A stretch of DNA of 64,000 bases from Asterias rubens (Eukaryota; Echinodermata; Asteroidea; Forcipulatida; Asteriidae): positions 13,111,855 to 13,175,854 of the forward strand of contig NC_047073.1 of NCBI RefSeq assembly GCF_902459465.1. Reading direction: 5' to 3'. Shown one piece after another: positions 11,201-23,200 of the stretch (positions within the stretch are counted from its first letter, which is position 1; the number at the start of each line of letters is the position of its first letter). The notes under the pieces were generated by a model. That model saw only the letters and a program-made list of their open reading frames with translations. It made no database searches and had not been told where the DNA came from. Both the position numbers and the translations under genes were made by a program.

Positions 11201-14200
11201 CGGTGTCTTCTACTCCGAAGCTTCGAAAAATCAAAGCACGACTCGAATACAGGCGATTATCCTCCCGAATGATGGTTTGTTAATTCATTTCTAGGTATAC
11301 TTTAAAGTTCACAATATGTGATATTTCTTGCCCGAGTTAAAAAGCCTCCCCAAAACATGTATAATCTTTGAATTTTTTCTTTAGACGCAAATGTTCATAC
11401 TGTTCCGGTATATCGGACCCTAACGACAAGCATTGGAGAGGCGGTTTCCCTTCAGATGCTCAACAAGACTTCAAACACTACCTACAGGTGGAAGCATAAT
11501 GGAGATGCAATAGATGCATGGAATAATCAGCTCACGGTGTCTATTCCAAGTGTTGTCCAATCAGATGAAGGGATATATAGCTGTTTCGTGGACGGCCAAG
11601 AAGATCAACAACGTCACGGCATAATGAGACTCATAGTGCGAGGTTGGAATCTTTTACATTTGTTTAATTAAAGTTCTCGAGCTTGTTGCATCTGGTAGAA
11701 TGAACTTATTTATGTGATAGTAATCAAACAGGCGGGCCGAGCGATCTAGGGCGAGAGACTCAAGTTTTTTAATTTGCAGAATGTAGGTTCAAATCCTGGC
11801 CTGATCGGTCGCGAGAGCGGTCTCCTCTCCACACAGGAGTACAAGTGATAGAGGTAAGAGTTGGGAAGTAAACTGCGACGAACTAGCATCTTGTCCAGGG
11901 AAGTCAAATTATCTCAGTCGTTTAATGTCAATGAAACCGGGTATCAAAAAAAACCCAACCTGATTAGCCTTGGGCTCGGGATAGACTTCATTGTTTGTAT
12001 TTTTTTCTCGAAAAAAGGCTGTGCAGCTGGAATGTGGGGGCCGCCATCTTGCTCGCTTTTTTGCACTCAATGTCATAATGGTGGTGTTTGTGATGACGTC
12101 ACTGGAACATGCGTCTGCGCTCCGGGCTTCAGTGGAGAAAACTGCGAACAAAGTAAGTAGGGCTTCTCAAAAGGAAATTGATTGTCCAGTTTCTTAAAAC
12201 AAAGAAAAAACACATTTTCGTGCATCAAAATATTGCACACTGATTATTTATCAAATATTTATTTCATTACATATCCAACAACGCAAGCTTCCATAGCAGA
12301 ATGGATATTAATTGTGAAGAAGAAAAATACATGTTCAGTGTTCAGGTTTACAATGTAGGAAACCCATTCTACATACAAAGCTCCAGTCAGTGAGGTGGGA
12401 TTCGAGCTTGTGTTCACAAAAAAAATCGAAATGTAGGGAAAACACTGCTGGGCTCTCCTACTTTTTAATCTATTTCTGGTGTTTTTGAATCAGGTCATGG
12501 TCGTCATGTCTTTGGCAAGAATGCCGAGAGAAGTTGCTCTGACAACATCGACCCACACCACACCGACTGTCAAGGCCGTCTGTTTTGTCTCCGTGACCCG
12601 TACGGGTGCTCGTGTGCTGCAGGGTATAAAGGACTTGACTGCATGCCGGGTGAGGATTCATTGCAGCGAAATGTTTTGTGAAAGTTTAAAAGTTACAAAA
12701 ATGTATGAAGGTTCCACTAACTACTCCCCCAGTATGTCTTAAAGTTGATCGACAGGGGTTTTGAAATACCAGAGCCTAACACAGGCGGTCAGATAGCCTG
12801 CTACAAAGATTAGATGCCTCTGTTATATCTGGTATGTCTGTATAGCTGTTCAATTTTGTGCAAGAAGTATATGAGTGAAAATATTTTCCAGTTCTTCTAA
12901 TAATAAAAACACTCTGGAACCTGATCTCCCTCTTCGATAAATGAATTGGTCCAATCTAGGTTATCAATGGCTATGACTCCCCCCCCCCCCCCCCCCCCCC
13001 CTTCAGGGCTTTGCACTACTTTGGGAGCGTTCGTTTAGCTTCCCTGGGTCGACCCCGGTGTGTGGCGTGTTTTTTTTCCAGGACAAACGTGTGCAGATAA
13101 TTACCCACGTTCGTCTTAGAAAAAAAAACGCCACACACCGAGGTCGACCCAGGGAAGCTAAACGAACGCACCCTATATAAAATATGCCTTGACTCCATGT
13201 TTACTTGCGCACACGTGGTTTTGAATGAATGCGCGTTGGATGAGCTCAGAGATCAAGTAGAAGGTGTTGGGTTCGAATCTCAACCGATGTTTCTTTGGAG
13301 TTGTCCCCGCATAGGACTAGAAAAGCACATAGTATGCAGTGTTTATCATACACACACCTAATTATCTATTTCAATGTTCTCTGGTTTCGTCTAAAAAAAG
13401 AATGTGATGAAGGGACGTATGGTGTTGACTGCAAGCAAACATGCCGATGTGTAGACGGACAAACATGTCTTAAAGACACGGGCCAATGCAGTGGAGGTGA
13501 GTATGTCATGGTTTAGTGGTTTCGGGTCAACCCTTTCTGTAATACCAATCATAATAGATAATATCCACAGCTGTGTTTCAATATGAATGATGGTTAAACT
13601 CAGATTACTAACTGTTTTTAGGGATTCACCAATAACCGGCAGACGTTTTTTTACACCGTAATTTTCCTGAAAGGTGCGTTTATTAGTTCTTACTTTTTGG
13701 GGAAAACAATATTTTAATGAATCAGGATACTGTTTCATGTACGTGTTTGTTATAAAAATAAAAATAAACTATTTTATGTGTGTTTTATTTTTGCTGTGTT
13801 TTCTCGCTTTCCTTAGAGGGTTGTGCGTCACCATACTTCGGATCCAGCTGCCTGTGCTCAAGTAAGGACAGAGAAAACTCACATTATTATAGCAACATAA
13901 TTTACAAACAACAAACAACATCTGATGGACAACATGATACCATAACGCTTGTTTTAATTAACACTGTACACGTAATAGTATAATCTCGACGGCCGCTTTT
14001 GTGCGCTTGAAATGTAATGAAGTCTTATTTTCCTAAAGATAGCCATATCAGTTGTTCTGTGGTAAGCACGTCACATACAAAGTTACGCAAATTAAAAAGA
14101 CAGATCCATTATACGATTATGGTCACATATTTTACTCACAATGATAAAACAGTTTTCTCATACCGTTATTTCAAACGGTTCTTCGTTTTTGGTTCACTAG

Positions 14201-17200
14201 CACACCTCGATGTTTTACAATTTCAGGGGAGAGTTTGGTTGTGAGTCTTGCAGTGACGTCACAGGGACCGCGTCAACTGTCCGCAACATGGCTACCGGAT
14301 CGCTGCTTCACCATCGGCTACTTCGTGAATGTCACTGACACAGCTTCTAGTCTCGTGATTGTTGGTGAACAATACATAAATAACACTGAAGAATCTGTGC
14401 TCGTCTCTGGTTTGGAGCCGTTTACTGAGTACCTAGTGCACGTTGCAGGCAACACTAGTGAGGGGCCTGGACCGTATGGAGATGGTGTTACTGTAAGGAC
14501 CGATGAGTCAGGTAAGATGGACTCGTGATAGACTCGACAATTATGTCGAAATGACCAACAAATGGGTACAACTGACGAAGAGCTTAAAATACCATTTCAA
14601 CTAATTTCCGGTTCACCCTAGTAACCTCAATGAGTAAAACTTGAAGATTTCTTTCCCAACTTGGTCTTCTTTAGAGCCTACCGCGCCCTTGAACGTCACC
14701 ATAACGACTGCCTACAGATCTGCCCTGATTGTTGAATGGATCGAGCCCAATACACCGAATGGGATCATTATCAACTACGACATCACCTTTTGGAGAGTCG
14801 ACGTTTCATCGCCAACAACGGTCCTCACTGATATTCAACCTGGGAGCAATTTGATTTATCAAATCATTAATCTACCAATCGGTTCCACTTACTCCATACA
14901 GGTACTTGGTAATCGATAATAATATATTGAATATAACAATCGATAAGTAATAATTAAGAAAACGAGTCCTGTAAAATGTGACGAGCGTAAATTAACCAGG
15001 GCTTAAAGCACCTCAAACAATGATATTCAGCGAGAAGCTAACATTAAAGTTCCAACAGCCCAAGCTGGGAAGAGAGTCACTTACTTAGCGTAGATATATC
15101 TTGCTAAGCGTAAATGTTTATCAGCCGAAAATATGTTGCAGCTGTTGCCCCGCAGTTTTCTTGTTAAGAAAACGAAAATTTATAAAACTAATTTATAAAC
15201 CAAATCTGTCCACAGGTGCGAGCTAAGACGTCTGTAGGGGCAGGTCCTTGGAGTGACGTCATCAATGGAACAACCCAAAGTGAAGGTATAAAACAAATTA
15301 CAGTGAACACTCAATATGAAGACTTGAATTGCTTAACAACCAAAACAATTATTTTTCATAATTTTATTGAATATTTGTGTATTGTTTTATTAGCCTTGTC
15401 GGGAGCTAAATGCCTCAGGGCAACAGTGAGGTGCCCGTTATCAATTGTATTTTTGTTTGTGTAAATTATTCCTTGTCGACGTTTCAGTTGTTGATAAATA
15501 TGAATAAGTAGTTAACTTATGATTTATAGTAATATTAAAGCAAGGTTTAGTAAGCTGTTTTAAGTTTGACTTATGTTTTTCCCTCTGTACAGCTTTTGAG
15601 TTTGTAACGAATCTTCACTCGATGGATCGAACAGACAGAACAGTTACCCTCCAGTGGGATCTAACGTCAAATATCCAAGGCCAAATACGAAGCTACATGG
15701 TAAATACATACACGTATTGACCAACAATTGGGCAATTAGTGAACCTCTCTTGAGCCCCGAGGGCCGGTGATTAATCACAAGAGAGTCAAACCATTTGGAT
15801 GATACTTTTACTTTTGAATAGGTGGCGTACAAAGCTCTAGAGAAACCACACCAGCCTAGTTACACAACACCGGATGAGTATCTTGGAGCTGAGGTAGAGG
15901 TCGTACCGTACAGTCTAGGCGGTCTTGAACCAGGCACGAAGTATGAGATAAGAGTCTCGGTACTGGCTGAAGACTCTGCGGAAGGTGCTGCAGTCCTGCA
16001 AGTGTACACGAGACCTCATCTCGGTAACAATTATACAGGCTAAAATATCATTGTTTTGAATCTGACAGGTTAAAGGCTGGTTTAATAGATGGAAAATTGC
16101 ATCGGGGATAACCTTTGGTTTTATATTTTACAACGATGTGCGTTTTTGCGCAGTGTCATACCAACTAGACCACCGAAATGTTCCCGGTAGCTAGAGGCGG
16201 TTCGAATACTAGACCAAATGTTGTTTTGAATCTGACCCCGAAGGATCGGAAATAATAGAGAGAACAAGTAAGAAAAAATGAAGTTAAAAAAAATGAGTGA
16301 GTGATAATGTCATTACTGAAGTCGGACCTAGAACAGGTTGAGGTTCTAAAGACTCTGATACAGTCATAAAAATATACATTATTGCATTATAGCATGTCAA
16401 AAGAGCTACGGAGCCAGGTGGGGGATTTCATCGTTAAGATAATCTCTCAATATCAGCATGGTGATAATTATTATGTCATCAAACCTTTCTCATCAATTTG
16501 GTACACGAACTAAAGATCATTAGCTCTTTGCGAAATGAAGCAGTGGATTTCCTGCTTGCTTTGTACACAACTCATTGAAGGAAAACTCAACATTGAACAC
16601 GAGATTATACAGTGAAGAAACAGGCCCTTCTCAAACTTTGTTCAGCAGAAATTATTTTTGAAATTAAGATACATGTAAAACTTCCATTCATCTAACTTGC
16701 ATGCCGGACAATGCAGAGGAATTGTCATCCGTTTTGTGAACAAGGTGACTACATCTCTACCTGGGCTCAATTTCGTAGAGCTGCTTAAGCAGTAAAAAAA
16801 ATGTTTTTAAGCAATTTGCACTGCTTATAAGCAGCTTCAATGTTCTGCTTAGCAGAAATGAGCAGGATACCAGTTACAAATTGTACATACGACACGGTAG
16901 TTTGGTTTGTAGCCTTATTATGATATGGAAAACGTAACTTTTTTTGTGCTAAGCTACTTTGTGTGCTTAAGCAGCTCTATCAAATTGGGCCTTGTTCTTT
17001 GTCTTGGTATCTTTATTTCATCTCCACATTGATTCACAGATCCTCCTGCGCCTCTTCCTCCGATAACGTACCCAGATGTATCTACTCTCTCTACAGTCAC
17101 CATAAGTCTCAACACGGACAGATTCGACGACGCATACATTGTGTAAGCATTTGGTACAATATCCGATAGACTAGCCACCAGACTTCAAGTCTGAGATCGC

Positions 17201-20200
17201 GGTTATTTCTCTGCACCAGCCGCGCATAGAAGCTCCTACGGGTAGCCTGAAAACAACCACAATCACAGACTTCGGACGAGTCTAATAGGCTATGGCTTTC
17301 TGAACATCCATTACAAGGAGTATGTATTTTTAATGGTTCAAAGTGCTTCACATGATGATGACATAACCAATTAACCTATATTCGGTTACAAGTTACACAC
17401 AAACATGTTAAAAAGGCATGAGTTATCAACTCATCTACACACGGTGTTTATCCCAAAAAGTTTGTTACTCTCTCTTAGCTCCTACGTAGTTCATGTCAAG
17501 AAGACAGCCTCCCCATCCGCGACCAAGAGAGATGTCGTACAGTCGCTACATTATGTAGACTCTCCGTATGATTACATAGCAGCCGAGTTCCTCAAGCAAT
17601 CTGTACCGGAGGGGTTTGTAGTGGGTGATGGAGAGACGTACGGAGGTTACTACAACGCTCCATTAGCCATGAACACCGACTATGAGATTCGTGTTGGAGC
17701 GTTTAGCAAAGGCAATGGCACGGTACGTAACCATGCAGGACTCTCTTTTGGCGATAGTAACTTTCCACCTACCTTTTCGGTTTCTGTTCAAGCATCACAT
17801 ATCCGTTTACATCTACACACATTTGTATAACTTAAGGGCAACCTAACATATCACGATGCAATTAACAGCAACCATTTCCAGGCAATCTCCAAGAAGAGAA
17901 TTCACCATTCACATTTGAATGTTCACATAGTTGTTACTATTTATTGGGGGTCGTTAGACATGTTTGAGAAATAATGCTATGAAAGTCGTACAGCCTGCAG
18001 CATGCACTGCAATTAATTGGTTGACTTCAAGTTGTCTGTATAAGTTGCTTCGTGTGTCAAGGTCCATGGGAATCTTTTTTGGAGATACCAACTTTCCACC
18101 TACCTTTTCGATTCCTCTGTTCGATCGATTGAACATCACATCAGTTAACGGTAATTAACGTATGTTTTATTTCACTCTACGTTAGGAGGTTTCCGTTACA
18201 TATTCAGAGCCAGTTTCTATCACAGGTAAGCCATAATGTTGTGCAGTTTTCATTCACTCTTTTTCCGCATTAAAGGCAGTGGACACTATTGGTAATTATT
18301 CAAAATAATTATCATCATAAAACCTTTCTTGATTACAAGAGAAACAGCTCCCTCTGAAATGACGTAGTTTTCGAGAAAGAAGTAATTTTCCACTAATTTG
18401 ATTTCGAGACCTCAAGTTTAGAATTTGAGGTCTCGAAATCAAGCATCAGAAAGCACACAACTTCGTGTGACAAGGGTGTTTTTTCTTTCATTATTATCTC
18501 GCAACTTCGACGACCGATTGAGCTCAAAAATTGCACAGGTTTGTAATTTTATGCATATGTTGAGGTACACCAACTGTGAAGACTAGTCTTTGACAACTAC
18601 CAAAATAGTCTACTGTCTTTAAAATTGATAAAATACAAAGTGCACTACTACATTTAGGTACATGTTTGGGGATACATTTAGGTCAGGCTACATTTAGGGC
18701 TCGGGCTACATTTAGGTGCCGCACACACGTCACACATACTCATTCTTCAAACATTTTATTGAATTAAAGTTAAGTTTTCGTGTTTAACTTTTCTGAAGTT
18801 CAAGGGGTTGAGTCTTGTGACGGCAGAGGAGGAGGAAGAGGAGGTGTTAACACTGCCCTCATTGTTTTAGTCATCGTGTTTGGGGTCGGTGTCTTATTGC
18901 TTAGCATCAGTGTAATCGTTGTCAGTCTACTCTACAGGAGGAACCGCTCTCGTCCTTCGTTGAACACGGTGGCTGACGGACGGGTAATGTATAAACCAAT
19001 TGCTGAATATGATATCTCTGATATCTCTGAACAATTTCATAATTGTTCGAAATCGAACTGTTTGTGTGCAGCAGTTTGGGGTATAGTAGTGCATTCTGAT
19101 CTACCAACCATGGCTTCTGATGGATGATACCCAAGCCTACATCCGTATGGACTGTAAAGGGGATAAACCCTGTTGCAGCCCCAGGAGTAGGTGGCAACGG
19201 CCCTTGGAAAAACAGTTGGTTTGTAGCCCACACCTTAAAGAGGCCGTCAAGCCTTCGTGTCTGGCGACTTCCATAAAAAAAATATTGGGGATTTACTTGT
19301 TGCCAGTGAGTTTCTACCGAAGATATTTGGGCGGTGGCATGGCGTGTTGTGGCCGAGCCGTCTAGTTCACCGGAGCCAAGTTCTTGTTTTGTCAGCAGCA
19401 GAGTGTGGGTTCAAATCCCGGCCATGACACTTGTGCCCCGAGAAAAGCACTCAACTATATAAGTACAGTTGCAAATGTAGCATTCTGCTGCACCAGCTAG
19501 GCTCCTAGTGGATGCATATCCTTACAGACTGTGAAGGGGATAACCATGTTAAGCCCAATTAGAAGTGACAACGTGCCCCGGCCCGGTTGATCTTTTCAGA
19601 AGTGCCCCTGCTCTCATAGCTGCAACCTGTGTAACTGCAAACTCTAGTTTCAAGATAGTTTTCCCACCACAAACAGTTTCAACTCCTACAACATGATGTC
19701 GATCACTGCAAACCTTATTTTCACCATGCAAAGTTTCAAATCGTGCCTATAATGGTGTGGAATGACTGCGAAACTTTTAGATTAAGAAGATTCATCTTAA
19801 ACAACGCATGCGCAGAGTTTTACAATCTTAACAAGGAAGAATGTTAATCCTTCTTACCACTCTGTCACAGGTCGCCTCTCAATTTGTCCGGAAAGTGGAC
19901 TCCGCGAGTATTGAGTTACAACCCTGCTCTGATAGTAGTCTCTGGACAGCTAAATGTGACATAGCCTGGGAAGACCTAACCATAGATAGGTCCTTCATTG
20001 TTGGCAAGGGCCGCTTCACCGTAGTGCGCAGGGGCAGTGTGAAGATCAAGGGAAAGATCACACAGGCAGCAATCAAAAATCTCAAAGGTAAGTTGACTCT
20101 ACCCCCAGATGTGTTTTGATCTCGCTTGCCGTTGTTGCTTTACTAGGGGGGCGACAAGGGGGTAGTGTACATGGACACGATGTTGATGTATGCCTTACTC

Positions 20201-23200
20201 CATCTTGGTGGGATCCCCAGTATGCATCGTTTTTTGTTCAGTTCAATTCAATCTACATTACTACTCTACGTCCATTCAAAGGGGCCAGTTTAATCCATTG
20301 TTATGAAGCCTCCGATTTGGGAAGAGCCAGTTTAACATGGTTTAACGACAGTAAATTGGTAGTTCCTCCATAATCATAAGTCTACGGGGGAAACTGATTT
20401 TGACTTACTATAGTTTATTTTTATTATTGAAAAGGCAATCAATTTTTATTTAAAAAAAAATGTCGGTAAGTTTACCCTTCTTAAATCCAAGCTATGGGTA
20501 GTTACATCATCGTTTTTCAAAAAAGCTTTCGAACCTTTCGAATAATGTAAAGCGCATTGATACGGTTTATTGTGAAATGCGCTATATAAGAATTTGTTAT
20601 TATTATTGTTATTATTAACCTAGTCCATAAAATAACATAGATTCTCAATGGTCCACTGCTCCCTGCGGGAGTTCTAGATGGATAGCACATGACGTAATTG
20701 ACCACCAAGGGTCTTTGAAGTAAAAGTAAAAAAAAAAAAAAAACGTTCACGTGTACGCACTGCGCACGACTCTCGGCCAATGGTCTTTTCAGTCATACGT
20801 GTTTCATCAAAAATGGGGGACAAAGCAAGGGATCTATATAAACATATGACGTAAGTATCTTAAAAAATATGAATGAAACGATTTTGTGTTTTGATCCTAA
20901 TCACATTCTATTTGATTCTACATTACGATAAAGATGACGTTCCTAAGAACGCAATTGATGTCCTAGTGAGGGAGTTTCTGACCATGAGAATGATTGGACC
21001 ACACCCGAATATTGTCGCCATGTTGGGTGCATGCTCCAATGACGGTAAGAATAGGCCTACTGAATAGTCGATCCCCGTCAATTTTATAGAAGTACCTCGC
21101 TGAAGGTTGTAGCTAGTATTGCGAATGCAGAGACACAGTTCCTTTCATATTGGGAACAAAAACTAAGCAACCTGACCTGTCAGTGATGTGCAATTGAATT
21201 TTGGAGACGAGGTTGAATTCCAGCAAACATAACAAAACAAAAACGGACTTCCTGCAGAAACGGTCTTCCAAGAGAACGGCAAAGTACTGAGTCGGGGGTC
21301 TTTTTAGGGGACTGCTCATGGAGGCCAGCGGAGCACGGTCCCCCTCGAGCCTTGGAAGACTTGGTCCGTTCATGTCTGTATTAATAACTACATCTTCTTG
21401 CAAACAATCATTTGAATCCAGGCGCTTTGTACGTGGCGACTGAGTATCTAGCTAAAGGTATTCTCCGTACATTCTTGCGGAGTCGTCGTCTTATTCAGCT
21501 CAGACGACAACAGTCGAACAAAGAGGGCGACCGCCCACTGACCTCCTCAAACTTGCTCCAATTCGGTGTTGATGTGGCCAAAGGGATGGAGCACTTGTCC
21601 AAAAGTGGGGTAGGTACTTTTGTATTTATAAATTCAATTCAAGTCAACATTTTTTGCATACTTCTCTTCTCAAGACATTCAACAAAACATGACATAGATA
21701 TAAAGCAAAACAACTTTAGCACAGAAGATGGAGGGAAAGTCAACACAAATGAAACTACTTTTATCAAGAACAAAACATTACGTAGATATATTAAAGCAAA
21801 ACAATAAGCACAGAAGATGGAGGGAAAATAGTTAGTCTATGTATACCAACAAAGGAGATAATTGAAGCCACGTGGCGCACGTATAGTTTCAAAGAACAAC
21901 GGATTAACTGATGCAGCTAATCTCAATAGTTTCCAAAACACATTCAAACACCAGTTTAACCACAGAAATGTTTTTTCCTTTTTGCAGATCATTCATCGAG
22001 ATCTTTGTGCCGGGAATATTCTTCTTGGAACAGACATGACTGCTAAAATCGCTGATTTGGGACTTGCCGATGGAGACAGACACACACAGCAATCGGTAAC
22101 AATATCATTTCTACGTAGTCATTCTCGTTTTCTATTTTAATTTTTAATCTAACTTCTGCTAAAAGTTGAGAGAAATGAACAATAAGACGTCACAATATTG
22201 TGTAGGTTTAAAAGAAAACATGTTTGTCATTAAATCTTAGAAGCTATTACCATTAGAAAGATTTATATATTTTTGTTTTATTTATATACTATTGTTTAGC
22301 TATATTGTTTAACGTCATTCCACCAATAGGAATAGCGAAACTGTCTGAGATGTTTATGAATAAACATTCAAGAGAGATTTTCGGTTCGACAATTCATATT
22401 TCATGGTCGGTTTTACTTCCAATGTTTGTGGTTTTCAGGATCGACGGATTGCGACCCGATGGTTGGCCATTGAATCATTGACACTCAACATTCACGTGTG
22501 TAGGAGTGACGTGTAAGTTCAATTCAACAGAACTTGTCAGACATTAATTTTGTTGTACTGATATAAATACGGCAAGTATAATTGATCTGTTTAAATAATA
22601 AATTTACTCTGATTAATATTTTATGGACGTACTTCTTTTTTATAGTTTTATTAGCAAAGGCTAACAGCAAACAATTATTGGTAAAATCTCATAATATTTG
22701 TTCTTGCAGTTGGTCGTTTGGGATCTTGCTGTGGGAGATAGTAACGTTTGGTATGTATCGATATTGATTTTCATTCGAGAAAAAAAAAGTAATTTTAAAC
22801 TGTAATTGTTTTTCCACCGAACTTTGGCAGTATTGAGTGCACAGTGCCTATACACACATCGGTGTATAAATGATTAAAATATAAATCAATATTATTTATT
22901 TCCAGAAGTGTATTTATGATTGTGTGTTATTAATTTGTTCTGTATTGCATGTATTCAAGATGAATTTCCTCCATTTATAGGACCAATGGAATTGAATTGG
23001 TTTACATATAAATGTTGTCTTATTGTTTATTGAATATTTGTTGACCAGGTGGAACGCCCTATCCCGACACAGAGAGCAAACACCTTGCTAGTCAATTAAT
23101 GAATGGCTACCGTTTGCCCAAGCCGGAAAACTGTTCAGACAAACTGTAAGAGAATTTTAATTTAGAAAACTTGTGTTTTTTTTTGTTGAAACTATGTGAT

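Larger units (their letters stand above)
14227..18225 (+). other. Exons 11-18: fibronectin type III domains, last one RPTP-like
   Basis: FN3-1 is exon 11 (ATWLPDRCFTIGYFVNV .. LEPFTEYLVHVAGNTSEGPG). FN3-2 is exons 12-13 (LIVEWIEPNTPNG .. VRAKTSVGAGPWS). FN3-3 is exons 14-15 (VTLQWDL .. GLEPGTKYEIRVSV). The membrane-proximal module, exons 16-18, has YIAAEF, VVGDGETYGGYYNAPL and NTDYEIRVGAFSKGNGT. That pattern is characteristic of the juxtamembrane FN3-like region of receptor protein tyrosine phosphatases. Confidence 0.75.

Noticed and set aside
21610-21807. Extension of the exon 22 open frame past the GTAGGT donor
   Set aside because: The extension has no kinase similarity, and exon 23 continues directly with IIHRDL, so the donor at 21610 is used.
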